Assembly (NCBI RefSeq): GCF_963678635.1 | Contig: NC_087067.1 | Coordinates: 28,467,547-28,531,546, forward strand | Direction: 5' to 3' | DNA length: 64,000 nucleotides | Source of the DNA: Symsagittifera roscoffensis | Taxonomy: Eukaryota > Xenacoelomorpha > Acoela > Convolutidae | Part shown: positions 8,452 to 18,480 of the stretch, piece after piece | Position numbering within the stretch: position 1 is the stretch's first letter | Layout of the letters: each line of letters starts with the position of its first letter | Made by a program: the position numbers and the translations under genes | Notes under the pieces: generated by a model | Told to the model about the DNA's origin: nothing | Seen by the model: the letters and a program-made list of their open reading frames with translations, nothing else | The model's database searches: none

Positions 8452-10024
8452 AGAAAAGACAGCCGGATTCGTAAACAGAGTGTGCCAAGTTACCCTGGAA
8501 ACTTTCTGGACTGAGAAGGTGAAAGGAGAAGAAGGCTTCGAACGGACTGATAGTATGCTGGAAGGGCTGGGAGCCGGATGGACCGCGTCCTTCTTGGCAA
8601 AAGTCTATCCGAAACTCTTTCGTTACTTGATAAAGGAATTCCTCCAACCAGTAGTGGAAGTGTCGATTGTGGAACTACTAGCCTTGTTTGTGATGTTTGG
8701 AGCAGAGATCTTCGTGAAGGGACCGGTGATACTGCTCACCAAAGGAATCCACAACTTGCGGTTAGATGGGCTTCTAACACTGGTTGCGATTACCCATGGA
8801 AACTTGGGAGGACTAATGAAACTGACACCTTACCCAGAACAGATGATAGAGAATGTGAAGAAATTTGATGTGAAGAAAGCCACAGACTCGTGGAATAAGA
8901 TAAAAGATCTGAGACACACTCTTATCCAGTATCTCTTGCAGCAAAATCGCTTTGGAACGGGAAAGGATGAGACGATTGAGAGGGAGGAAGACGTGAGACG
9001 ACATGATGGGGGCATGCCCCTACTAACTGATCTAAGCTTGGCTATGAGGACCGATCCCTTAGCGTTGATCAGGGGAGCCACAGAGTTTGTGACAGCGATT
9101 TATGGACCAGCAGTCACGTTTGCGTTCCCTGATGTCAAGGTGGAAGCATACAGGAGGTCGGTGCTGCACCTGAACCTCATATCAGCAGTGAAAGGTAGTG
9201 CGCTGAACTGGTGTGAGCAGCACGTATTGCGGGAGCTCATGAGCAAAGATCTGTTATTTGCGAAAATATCAGAGCCAGAAATGACGGTCATCAATTTTGA
9301 CGATCACTTCCGTGATCGCATGGGAGAAGTAGAGAGAGGGCACATCGAGGTGTTTCCGAAGCTCTGGAATCTAAGACCCTATGATAAGACGAATGGCGAA
9401 ATGACCAGAGTTCCTCGTCTCACTGCAGCATATCACAAGGTGAGAGAAGAGACGAAAGATTGGGGTGATTACGAAAAGCTGCCAGAGGAAATCCCTGAAT
9501 TCCCTCTGATAAGAAGGATGTTGCTCGGAGCAGTCTCCGTAGTACAAACTCCTAGACAAAGAGCGTTTGAAACCAATGAAAGGAGGATAGGGAAATTCGC
9601 GGAAACGATAGATCCATACTTTGTGGGGAGGAATGCCGCCGTGCTACAGTACACGCGATTTGCCTACACGGATCAAGCGACGAGAAGGCGAATAAGCAAC
9701 GCCGCGACTCCGAAGCCTGGAGCGTTTGACGCGGAGTGGGCGGAATTAAACCTGACGCCCATGAGAATGAGAGGCAGAGCCGAATTACCTGAGGCCTCCC
9801 TGATTATGAACAGTGTGAAGCAAGGGTTAACAGTGGGAGGAGCGTTGCTGACGAGAACCTTCCTGGCACCCTTCGGCTGTGAGGAAATCAAAGTGGTCCA
9901 TGGAGAGGAGGAAGATAAATCGGCCGGCATACTGATCATACCAAAATTTCCGGAATGGGCCAAGACTGAAAAGCAAGGACCATCAAGCTCGAAAAAAGAT
10001 ACATCAGAAGGAGATGATGGGTAG
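8417..10024 (+). CDS. ORF2b large helical block, unknown function (copy A)
   Basis: At 535 codons this is the longest uninterrupted frame of the window. No domain is recognised. Conserved landmarks shared with copy B are GLGAGWT, LRLDGLLTLVAITH, IQYLLQQNR followed by a G-x-DE patch, GGMPLLTDLSLAMRTDPL, TFAFPDVKVEAYRRSVLHLNL, GSALNW, INFDDHFRDRMG and PKLWNLRP. The sequence is mostly helical with short hydrophobic stretches, none long enough for a clear membrane anchor, and has no signal peptide. It ends at TAG 10022-10024, after which the same frame stays open to 10396. In copy B the part matching about 9440-10475 is deleted. Confidence 0.65.
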   Translation: MLKEVNLAENAEEKTAGFVNRVCQVTLETFWTEKVKGEEGFERTDSMLEGLGAGWTASFLAKVYPKLFRYLIKEFLQPVVEVSIVELLALFVMFGAEIFVKGPVILLTKGIHNLRLDGLLTLVAITHGNLGGLMKLTPYPEQMIENVKKFDVKKATDSWNKIKDLRHTLIQYLLQQNRFGTGKDETIEREEDVRRHDGGMPLLTDLSLAMRTDPLALIRGATEFVTAIYGPAVTFAFPDVKVEAYRRSVLHLNLISAVKGSALNWCEQHVLRELMSKDLLFAKISEPEMTVINFDDHFRDRMGEVERGHIEVFPKLWNLRPYDKTNGEMTRVPRLTAAYHKVREETKDWGDYEKLPEEIPEFPLIRRMLLGAVSVVQTPRQRAFETNERRIGKFAETIDPYFVGRNAAVLQYTRFAYTDQATRRRISNAATPKPGAFDAEWAELNLTPMRMRGRAELPEASLIMNSVKQGLTVGGALLTRTFLAPFGCEEIKVVHGEEEDKSAGILIIPKFPEWAKTEKQGPSSSKKDTSEGDDG

Positions 10025-10396
10025 GGAGGAAGCCGTCGAACGGAGGAACCCATGCAACAAGGTAACGATCAAGCAGATAGGGAAGATGACAAGGCATCGA
10101 CAGGAGGAACATCCAGCCTGGATTTCATTTTCCTCAGTGACTGCGAGAATAATGCGGATACGTTGGAAGCGGCTGAGCCAGCAGACGAAGGCACTTCGAC
10201 ACTAGAACCTCCGTCGGCCTTTATGGAAATGAAACGGAATTTGCCGGAGAGTAGCTCTCCGGGCAATTCAAAAGATAACGAACAAAGACTCCTCATGGAA
10301 TCACCGAGGAGAAGAAGAATAGAAGACGCTGCCAGAGTACCTTTTCTTAGGAACGTTGCCCGAAGAAGAGTGGGAAGTGCATCACCGAGATCATGA
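10025..10396 (+). pseudogene. ORF2b acidic/basic low-complexity linker (copy A)
   Basis: This continues the previous frame after one TAG. It is rich in Glu, Asp and Ser (EAAEPADEGTSTLEPP), then becomes basic (ESPRRRRIEDAARVP, NVARRRVGSASPR). It looks disordered. There is no counterpart in copy B because of the 1-kb deletion there. Confidence 0.45.
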
Positions 10397-10481
10397 AAAT
10401 AGGACGGGATGTAGATTGGACAGAGTGGAGTTCATGGAAGAAGTCTGAACAGTAGTTCAATGCTACGGCACCCAGTCCATT

Positions 10482-11081
10482 TTGAAAGTGGTTCTCAAGC
10501 GACCCTTGATGCGGGAAGTCCTCGACAAACTTGATCAGTGTGAAGGGAGACTGAGTGAGTTGTTGATTGACTCAGCCACTGACGAAAGTGAGGTGAACTC
10601 TCCCATCAAGATGACACCGCAAGAGGATAAAGGAGAGGTGGTATATCTGTCAAGGACCAGGAGAAGAACGATGCGATCGAACTTGGTGATTGATAAGATC
10701 AACGAGATGAAGATGAAATTAGGCAGCAAAGTGATACCGAGGAGTGCAGGAAAGAGGAAGGTGGATTCGGAGATATCGATAAGAGCTGTCAATTCAGCGA
10801 AAAGAAAACGAGTCGAAGAGGTCATGGATTTGGGACAAGGTGATTATCAATTGCCTGGCACGGACAGAATGTTAACTGATGTAGCAATGGTGCTACCCAT
10901 TCTCATGGCAGGAATAAAGTCAACAGGTTTCAAATCCAAAAGGAGTGACCGCACTCTGATTGGAGCAACCTTTGAAATGGAGATACTCAGCCAATGTGGA
11001 GAAAGTACCATGAAAGACTTTAGACCGTCTCCCACACGGAAAGGGAAGTGTCGCAGGACAACTAGTACCCGTGGAGTATAA
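10482..11081 (+). pseudogene. ORF2b block with 'PLMREVLDKL' start (copy A)
   Basis: This 199-codon frame is of unknown function. The start (KRPLMREVLDKL, an acidic Ser-rich linker, then basic RTRRRTMRSN) matches copy B (QPMMREVLGKLMSSAESD and a basic stretch). A hydrophobic LPILMAGI patch and the segment FEMEILSQCGESTMKDF are also conserved in copy B (as VINQCRSGGLGDYKL). The last codons overlap the next block by 11 nt in another frame, so a one-base lesion near 11070 separates two parts of one protein. Confidence 0.5.
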
Positions 11082-11505
11082 CCGACTGACAGTGTCGCAG
11101 ACTGTGTCAATAGATGAACCCGCCGGTGGATACATGGAGATGTTGGAATACCGAAACTCGGCTAGAGGATATGTGATGGCTCTGGAAGACAAGAGTGCCA
11201 TGGAAGGTTATCTGGAGACGATGTTGCAAGGCACCACCCTCAAGCAGAAGGCGTACGGGACTCTAGCGTCGTCTGAGATGCAGGCGGAAACGATTGAGCA
11301 ATTAGTGAGCCTTCCATGGAAAGCAGTGGTGTTGAGGTACTTTGAGGAGGAAATGAGGACTACGCCGAGACTACACGCTCTCATGGCAGTACCTTACGTG
11401 AGAACCGAATTACAACTGAGGTTCGCCTGGTGCATGATGGGATTAACTCGCTGGGAATATGATTCAGAAGAAAGGAAAAGGTCAAAAGAAGAAAGGTATT
11501 CCTGA
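11071..11505 (+). pseudogene. ORF2b block with 'DEPAGGYMEML' (copy A)
   Basis: This 144-codon frame has the conserved start VEYNRLTVSQTVSIDEPAGG, then MEMLEYRNSARGYVMAL. Copy B has VEYSWITVPDSFHMGDPAGG followed by VEMLKARNSASGHLMAW, so the block is well conserved. It continues with helices rich in Glu and Arg. No known domain. It touches the next frame at its stop codon, consistent with a one-base lesion. Confidence 0.55.
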
Positions 11506-12113
11506 TGACGAACCTGAGGGATCTGATAATCCAGGAGAGAATAGCAGTAGCCTGCGCGAAGCGGAGAGACGCTCTCTGTTTCATTCGATTCCTAATAGAG
11601 CAAATTTCAGTGCCAGCATTGAACACCTCTGCCAAGATGCTGAGGGAGGGCGATGAAAGAGCAAAAGCCTTACTCTTGCTAGCACTGCTGGATATGCATC
11701 AGATCAAGCCAATGAGGGTGAATATGAAAGAACCTGAAGAGCTAGAGCCCATGAGAAAAATAGATGAAATCAGGAGATTCTCAAACAAAGAGCTGATACT
11801 CACTAAAGAATCTATGGGGGCACTGCCGAAGTCCAGTGAGTACTCTGGACCGATCAGAAAGAAGTCATACAGCTACGTGTCAGGAGTCATAGGGATAGCG
11901 AACAACCCTTTCCTGAGTGAAGACATACGCGATTGCTTCTTTGATTACGAGCAAGCAGTGTTGCTAAGGTTCTGGACGTCAAGAATTGCAACGATTAAAA
12001 GCGCTACTAATCCGCAGACCAAGTTGGGACTAGTCTTGGAAGAAAAATTGACTGCACCTTTCGTGCCAAAATCCGACAAACGAGTGGATTGGGATTCTCA
12101 GATGAATTACTGA
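11505..12113 (+). pseudogene. ORF2b block with 'FDYEQAVLLRFW' (copy A)
   Basis: This 202-codon frame is of unknown function. Landmarks shared with copy B: AVACAKRRDALCFIRFLIEQI (B has VIAWAKRKDALCFVRFVVDRI), a basic ELEPMRKIDEIRRFSNKEL, SYVSGVIGIANNPF, and DYEQAVLLRFW followed by GLVLEE. It is mainly helical. The frame ends at the left edge of a 1.08-kb tandem duplication, where the equivalent of copy B's SFEYGSWDG segment is disrupted. Confidence 0.55.
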
Positions 12114-14211
12114 GAACGAGCTTGATGGTAGTGTGGGAACTGATGAGACTATCATTGTATCCTAGTCCCAATGCTGACTAGATACTACGAGCGACACAAG
12201 ACGTGCAGAGAGAACTAAACGCAGACTGTAACCTGCGTGACCTGAACATCATATATAATGTGATGAATCAGCCTCTAGGAGCAACGGGGAAGACAAAGTG
12301 GAGTTGCCTGGATGGGGACCAGAAGACTGGGTCAAACTTGGTAGCTGTCTGGCAGAAGTCTGTGGACTGGAAAGTTACGTTTGTGGAAGTCTGGATTGCG
12401 TGAAAACCCTAGAGAGACAACACAAGCAGTTGACGACATTGTTTGGGAACGTTATGATGAAAGCAAGGACGGAAACGGAACTGATCGCAGATTGCCATGG
12501 AGGAACCGAGGTGAATCTAATGACTGCACTAGGATTCTACAGCATGTTTGGTTCTTTAGAGTCACTATTGAATCTAGAACAGAAACATGAGATGGTCACT
12601 GCCATCAGTGTAGAAGTGTTCCCAGGAGTTTTGCAAACTGAGCAAAAATACATAGGAAAATGGAGGGAAGCGATCGAGACGGAAACGAACATCCGACACA
12701 GTGAAACTTATCGTAGACTATCAGGAGCACAATATTTGGTGGGATCGACATTAGCTCCATTGTTCAAGAGCAGATACCCGTTGCATTTTGTAGCTGTGGA
12801 TGTAAAGAGTACGAGAACGATTGTGGATCAAGCCTTCTCAGTGCCAAAGTGTGTGAGACTAACGAGAATGTCGGAGAAATCTTACGAGTTACTGTGTAAA
12901 TTGTTCTCAGCAGCTCCAGAGAGAACAAAGGAGGAGTTGGAATCAATACTGGGAAGGAAGTTCATGGGATACGTGAGTGGGAACTTCAGTGACTTAGTGA
13001 GACAGAAACAGAGAGGATCAACCGTTACAGATTACAATACAGTAGACGAGAATGATGAAATCCACCGAGTGATGATGGAAGTGGAACCATTACTGGAAGC
13101 TTCGGGAAAGCGTAATTGGAGGAGCATCATGTTCTCAGTAATTCATCTGCTCGTTCTCAGTGGATTGGGATTCTCAGATGAATTACTGAGAACGAGCTTG
13201 ATGGTAGTGTGGGAACTGATGAGACTATCATTGTATCCTAGTCCCAATGCTGACTCGGTACTACGAGCGACACAAGATGTGCAGAGGGAACTAAACGCAG
13301 ACTGTAACCTGCGTGACCTGAACATCATATATAATGTGATGACAACAGCCTCTAGGAGCAACGGGGAAGACAGAGTGGAGTTGCCTGGATGGGGACCAGA
13401 AGACTGGGTCAAACCTGGTAGATGTCTGACATAAGTCTGTGGACTGGAAGGTCACGTTTGTGGAAGTCTGGATTGCGTGAAAACCCTAGAGAGACAACAC
13501 AAGCAGTTGACGACATTGTTTGGGAACGTTATGATGAAAGCAAGGACGGAAACGGAACTGATCGCAGATTGCCATGGAGGAACCGAGGTGAATCTAGTGA
13601 CTGCACTAGGATTCTACAGCATGTTTGGTTCTCTAGAGTCACTATTGAATCTAGAACAGAAACATGAGATGGTCACTGCCATCAGTGTAGAAGTGTTCCC
13701 AGGAGTTTTGCAAATTGAGCAAAAATACATAGGAAAATGGAGGGAAGCGATCGAGACGGAAACGAACATCCGACGCAGTGAAACTTATCGTAGACTATCA
13801 GGAGCACGATATTTGGTGGGATCGACATTAGCTCCATTGTTCAAGAGCAGATACCCGGTGCATTTTGTAGCTGTGGATGTAAAGAGTACGAGAACGATTG
13901 TGGATCAAGCCTTCTCAGTGCCAAAGTGTGTGAGACTAACGAGAATGTCGGAGAAATCTTACGAGTTACTGTGTAAATTGTTCTCAGCAGCTCCAGAGAG
14001 AACAAAGGAGGAGTTGGAATCAATACTGGGAAGGAAGTTCATGGGATACGTGAGTGGGGACTTCAGTGACTTTGTGAGACAGAAACAGAGAGGATCAACC
14101 GTTACAGGTTACAATACAGTAGACGATAATGATGAAGTCCACCGAGTGATGATGGAAGTGGAACAATTACTGGAAGCTTCGGGAAAGTGTAATTGGAGGA
14201 GCATCATGTTG
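12086..14211 (+). repeat. 1.08-kb tandem duplication in ORF2 with foldback junction (copy A)
   Basis: Unit 1 is 12086-13135 and unit 2 is 13163-14211, offset 1,076 bp and nearly identical. The 27-bp junction (13136-13162) contains CTCAGTAATTCATCTG and CTCGTTCTCAG. These are reverse complements of CAGATGAATTACTGAG and CTGAGAACGAG just to their right, so the junction can fold back on unit 2. Copy B has one copy of this region. Confidence 0.93.
12298..13434 (+). pseudogene. ORF2b block with 'ELPGWGPEDW', first duplicate (copy A)
   Basis: This 378-codon frame comprises most of tandem unit 1 and runs into the start of unit 2. Landmarks: ELPGWGPEDWV, KTLERQHKQL, ADCHGGTEVNL, ALGFYSMFGSLE, YLVGSTLAPLF, SVPKCVRLTRMSEKSYELL and YNTVDENDEIHRVMMEVEPLL. 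Copy B conserves the zone around the His/Gly pair (TATTELIADCHG-like) and the EVEPLLGASG end. Function unknown. Codons after RSIM come from the foldback junction and the start of unit 2, so the frame is a product of the duplication. Confidence 0.55.
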
Positions 14212-14364
14212 ACACATGATGAGTTTCCCTGCCACTGCTTGCTGCAAACATGGTGGTATCCCGAGCGTAGTAATCTGGTGTTGATCTGGGACTCTGGAGA
14301 GCTGCTCTCCATGGGTTTACCAGACTCATCACGGCCCATAACAATAGTGATAGGGGAGTTATGA
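13477..14364 (+). pseudogene. ORF2b block, second duplicate with the natural C-terminal join (copy A)
   Basis: This is tandem unit 2 in the same frame as unit 1. It reads through RSIM into LTHDEFPCHCLLQTWW and NLVLIWDSGELLSMGLP. Copy B has the matching MTHGEYSFHCLAQTLWYP and NLVLVWDVEELYSTGLP, so this copy has the ancestral continuation. Substitutions against unit 1 are scattered (for example N/D and L/F pairs in the YVSG segment), which shows some time has passed since the duplication. The stop at 14362-14364 comes just before a frameshifted zone leading to the last block. Confidence 0.55.
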
Positions 14365-14972
14365 TGGCGATACGATAGCTGGAAGCTCATATGAGGGAGA
14401 ACAATAGACAAGAGGCACCAACGCGGGAAAAATTGCAGAAATTGGGTTGTCTAAAAGACTTAGATCTTTTTGAGACAACGTGCAAGACTCTGAACATTCC
14501 AATGTAAGTAAAAAAGATATGGGCAAGAAGACGACTGATGCCATGGTTTAGAGCCAACATGACTTCATGGTTGTACGAGTATGCAAAAAAGCATATGTCG
14601 AAGCACGGCAGAGTGTACAGTGGGTATCAGCTGGACATTGGGGCAGGAGCTTTCAAGCGAGCTTTCGTGACTCATCGGAATGCAGTGACCACCGCGGTGA
14701 AGAGAATTTCCAGGACAAGTGAACGTAGTGGAAAGGAAAAAGAAGAGATGTTGAAGGAAGATTTGGAGAGAAACGTGACATTGTGTCTCCACAACAGCTT
14801 CTGCAGGAACAGAGAATCTAGCGTGGATCCCCTACCTTGTTGTAAACAGAGGGTAGAAGAGCAGAAGTGTTGGATGACTGCTTCCAACAGCGTCAGAATA
14901 GCTAACGATGTGTTGCAAGACACAGAAACTGAAAGTGCAGAGTCAATATCACAGGAGGAGACGGAAAATTGA
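14365..14972 (+). pseudogene. ORF2b C-terminal block with Cys cluster (copy A)
   Basis: The clear frame runs from 14538 to 14972. In the same frame upstream are REKLQKLGCLKDLDLFETTC and, after a TAA near 14505, KKIWARRRL. Copy B has NLDLFRTTCEVLRIP and ERIWARQRLMPWFRA, so the block really begins near 14365. Landmarks: MPWFRANMTSWL, YQLDIGAGAFKRAF, RNAVTTAVKRI, and a Cys-rich end CLHNSFC ... LPCC identical in spacing to copy B. The Cys/His cluster might bind a metal or form disulfides; no signal peptide is visible. It ends the ORF2 polypeptide about 130 bp before the LTR. Confidence 0.6.
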
Positions 14973-15061
14973 CGAAGAGCCGTGGAGACAAGATGCAAAA
15001 AGAAACGAAATTAGAAGAATATAGAAGTTTTAGAACTTCTAAACGGCGAAAAAAGAATAAA

Positions 15062-15100
15062 CAAAGAGATGACAAAAGAGAAGAAATTAAAACTCAGAAT
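15062..15100 (+). promoter_or_regulatory. Polypurine tract region before 3' LTR (copy A)
   Basis: A purine-rich run (about 15062-15087) is followed by AACTCAGAAT directly before the LTR start. Copy B has GAGGAGAGAGGGAGAGAAACTCAAT at the same place. Polypurine tracts prime plus-strand synthesis. Confidence 0.6.
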
Positions 15101-15283
15101 TGTTTTATGTGTGTGACGAAAACTCAAGTGAGGAACTAAGCAACCAAGTTGTAATTGAAAACTGAAACACTTAGTTGAGTTTTGAACATTAAAGAATTTG
15201 TTGCATTTAGAAATTTTCATTTTGATTTTAGTTAGTGGCTTTAGAGACACTTACTATTTATTTAGAAAGGCTTGAGTAAAGAG

Positions 15284-15295
15284 TATATTTAAATA
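15284..15295 (+). promoter_or_regulatory. TATA-like box in LTR (copy A)
   Basis: TATATTTAAATA lies 183 bp into the LTR. LTR B1 has TTATAAAA 190 bp into the LTR on its strand (39905-39912). The matching position suggests the core promoter of the element. Confidence 0.4.
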
Positions 15296-16401
15296 TTCCA
15301 GCCTGCATGACTGTTTTTAATCAACTAGGAGAACTGATCACTTTGTGGTGACATGAAAGGCTTGGGTAATCTCTTGAAGAGGGAGATTGTTTCATTGTTC
15401 TTTCTAACCACAGAGTTCCTTAATTTTAATATTCAGGACAATAACAACTAAAATTTCCCAAGGGAAGAAACATAGTAGGATAATTTTAGCTTGTTGGTTG
15501 GCCGGACTGTCCTGCAAACTAACACCTTTTGAAACCTAGGAGAAAAATTTTTACTTCAGGGCAATGACGTTGGAAGTCAGAAAAAATGTTTTATCTTAAG
15601 TCATATCCTCAAAGTGCAGATTAGTGAAGAAATTTAGAAGGCTATAACAATGTAGTATGATGCCATTTATATTCTGCAGTGAGTCGATATGACGTGGATA
15701 AAAGTTATTTCGTGCATTTTGTAAATTCTGTTCGATGACACTGTACCAATTTTACGAATATTGCGAGATTCAATGGGGACATTGACCGGGCAGTCCGGGG
15801 AGTATGTGCCATTCGACCAGAATGAAAGAAAATGCAGTTTCGAGTTTTTAGCAGCGAACCTTCCGAATTGGCGGTTTTGAAGGATTAAGAGCGTTCTTCA
15901 GACGATTAGACAAAGTGTGAAGACTGGAGGATTCGGAAATTCCTAAATTTTAAAATTTCGAAATGATGACGTAATAATTCTAAGAAACGTCAAAAACTGC
16001 CATTTTGGAGAAAAATCGAAATAGACACACAACAACGATAGTTGCGACGAAGACAACAGCGGAAAAAATGAAAATCGGAATCAGAAAAAAAGCAGAAGAA
16101 GCAGAAACCGCTCCGAAAAGCAACTATTGTGCCGCTACAAAAGTTGCAAGGCCGTTGCGAACAACGTTGAAGGGTGGAAAACCAGCCTTCCGGAAGGAGA
16201 ATAAGAGAACAAGAATCCGGAGGGGTCTCGGGACTGGAACTTATACAAAGTTTTAGCTTCCCTATTATGTCCTGAATTGAATTTAATTAACATCTGAATT
16301 CATTTTACGAGGATGAGAAGCTAGGAGTTGGGGGGAAAGGGTTGATCCATCTTCGATGGAGATGATGATTTTTATCTACTGAGCAAAAAGACTAATAATT
16401 C

Positions 16402-16407
16402 AATAAA
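16402..16407 (+). terminator. Possible polyadenylation signal in LTR (copy A)
   Basis: AATAAA about 1.1 kb downstream of the TATA-like box within the LTR. Other AATAAA-like hexamers occur nearby, so this is only a candidate. Confidence 0.3.
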
Positions 16408-16685
16408 TAGTAGTAGCCCTGTTTTTAGGAGTGACCTCGTGGTCTGGGGATACTGAGACCCAGCCATGAGCTCACTATTTCTGCATGTAATTAAGTTAAT
16501 TTGAGCGTTCTGGTCGAAGCCGGAGAACAGTAACGTTTTTGTCGACCCGATGTTGAAAAGATCACCAAAAGAACTGGCTTGGTAGAGACGGTGAAAAGCA
16601 TGTAGAGCTCTGTTTAGACGTTGGCCAGTCGTCTGAGAACCTAGCTTTATTTTCTGTCGATATGTACTTCCGGGCGAATGTTACA

Positions 16686-18480
16686 AACTGCATATGTTTG
16701 GTGACAGTTCTCAGGACGTCTTTAGTTCGGTTGCTTTCCCGCGCGGTCCCTTCGTCGTCTTAAATGACACCAAGATTGCCTTTAATTTTCGAAAAGCTAG
16801 AATAGCGCCAATGAAAACTCTTCCAAATCCCAAGGTTGAGGTGCAAACCGCATTACTGGTGAGCCGCCTGAGAATTGAAATGGAGAAATCATTAACAATC
16901 ACTATCAAAATTCATTCATGTGGACTGATAGTACTACTGTGCCGAATTGGTTGAAATCTACCAGCAGGTTGCCTGTATTTGTGGCCAACAACCCGAGTGT
17001 CCAAGTTTCCAGTGGTGACAACCTACAGGATACCGGCACCCGCGGAACTGAAAGAACGTGGTTGGGTGAAAGATCGGCATTTCTCGCCAGCATTCGCCAG
17101 CATTCGACTCAAAGAATCTACATATGATCTGCGTGACGATAATGATCAAGCTGCAAATTCACATGCAATTCTAAAATCACTGTTCCCTTTTTTGTCTGGA
17201 AAAATAAAAGTTCTTTTCCGAAGCTCCAAAAAGCGCCCCATATGTGCTGAGACTGTCCACTCATCACCGTTAAAGTTGCATTATTAGAATTATAACCGAA
17301 CCGTCTTAGTTAGAAGTAGCGAAGCAAAAACTATTGGTTCTTGCTCAGTCAGAAACGTTCCCCGTCGTAGTCAACGAGCTGTCTAGTTCGTTCGACTGGT
17401 CGTATTTGTCGTCTCGCCTCCGTTGATTTTAGCTTTAAGCATCCCATCGTTTTAAAAAGCAAACATCTGTTCGTAATGATGCTTCTAACGTTTATTCAGA
17501 AAAACAATCATTAAGATTATCTGCGTGCTGCTGTACAATTTCAGTATGTTTTTCGGGGTTCCGTACCGCCCTCCGTTCGATAGACCACCATTGCCTGTTA
17601 TGCCGAAACAGTAGACTACTTCAGTCCATTCCACGTAAAGATTCGACGACGCTCAGAGAAACGTAGGGCGTTGGGTCTTCTTTTCACGAGTATGACGACA
17701 CGTGCCGTTCATTTTGCTTACGGTTGTTCCTTTAATTGACACAAATTTGTGTGTAATAGAACGTTTCATTAACGTTTTATTGCTCCGCGAGGAACGCCTT
17801 CCTTGATCTGGTTTGACAATGGTACGAATTCCGTTGACTTGACCAAAGAGCTGATTTAATGCATTGAGAACTGTAATCCCCGTGCGCCCGTTCTGCTTGC
17901 TCATAAAGGTCTAATCTGGAAATTCAATCCATCCAGTGCTCTTCATTATGGAGGTGTGTGGTAAAGGCTCGTTCGGTGCATCAAAAGTGATTTTTCATGA
18001 CATTTTTGGAACACAAAAACTCACTGAAGAAGTCCTCATTTTCACATTTTGCTTAGTTGAGCAGTTCCGATCCGAATGATTTTGAAGCGTTCACGCCAAA
18101 TCACTTCTACTTGGATACCGATCAAGTAGCTTTTCGTCTCTAGAACTCAGGCAAAGTTTCGTTGAAAGCGCAACGCCCGAGCGCAATCTTATGCAAATAC
18201 TATCTGAACTCGATTGCTCAGTGGGTACGAACCAAGACAACAAAGAGCAAATTGTTTTTTTTTCTCCAGAGTCGTTACACTTAAAGACTAGAGACCTCGT
18301 TTGGATGATTAAAGGCAATTTTCCCAGAATCAATTACCCGTTAGCAAGAGTCAAGTCGTTGAATTATGGCGATGATGGTGTAGCGTGATCCGCTGTAGTA
18401 AGATCGACAACCGGCGACTAAACCCGACCGACCGTAAAACTTGCATCCTTTCTCACTCCATAAGGTGTGGAGGATGTTAG
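16686..18480 (+). pseudogene. BEL/Pao retroelement pol remnant (RNase H, integrase, C-terminus)
   Basis: This is a decayed pol gene read in several frames. The RNase H part starts with HMFGDSSQDVF (16692), then ARIAPMKTLPNPKVEVQTALL, WTDSTTVPNWLKSTSRLPVFV and SGDN...DTGTRG (to about 17060), all hallmarks of BEL/Pao RNase H. Integrase follows: TSMTTRAVHF (17686-17715), RGTPSLIWFDNGTNSV with the catalytic Asp at 17815-17817, and IWKFNPSSALHYGGVW (to about 17961). The catalytic Glu codon after GGVW is TAA (17962-17964). The C-terminal domain is visible as LKTRDLVWMIKGNFP and YPLARVKSL (about 18283-18360). BEL/Pao elements are animal LTR retrotransposons. Many stops show it is old. The upstream part must lie left of element A, which inserted into it. 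Confidence 0.88.

Larger units (their letters stand above)
1..16685 (+). mobile_element. Giant Ty3/gypsy-type LTR element, copy A (5' end outside window)
   Basis: The element enters the window inside reverse transcriptase and runs through RNase H, integrase, a macro domain, a long accessory ORF2 region and a 3' LTR. Its 3' boundary is at 16685: the LTR ends in TGTTACA, and from the next bases the sequence is BEL/Pao RNase H coding DNA. Gene order and protein content match copy B on the other strand, but DNA and protein are well diverged and the LTRs align only in blocks. Frameshifts and stops are spread along it, so it is a decayed copy. GC content is visibly higher than in the AT-rich DNA around it. 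Gag, protease and the 5' LTR must lie left of the window. Confidence 0.93.
15101..16685 (+). repeat. 3' LTR of copy A
   Basis: The LTR starts TGTTTT after the polypurine tract and ends GAATGTTACA at 16685 (TG...CA ends). It is 1,585 bp. Blocks alignable to the LTRs of B include the CACTTTGTGG / CCACAGAGTT region near 15340-15415, GGGACATTGA...TGTGCCATTC near 15775-15815, and GGGGATACTGAGACCCAG near 16446. The boundary on the right is firm because BEL/Pao coding sequence begins immediately. Confidence 0.85.

Noticed and set aside
4812-14972. ORF2 as an envelope protein
   Set aside because: No signal peptide, furin-like site or membrane anchor is visible in the blocks, and the recognisable domain is an SGNH hydrolase.
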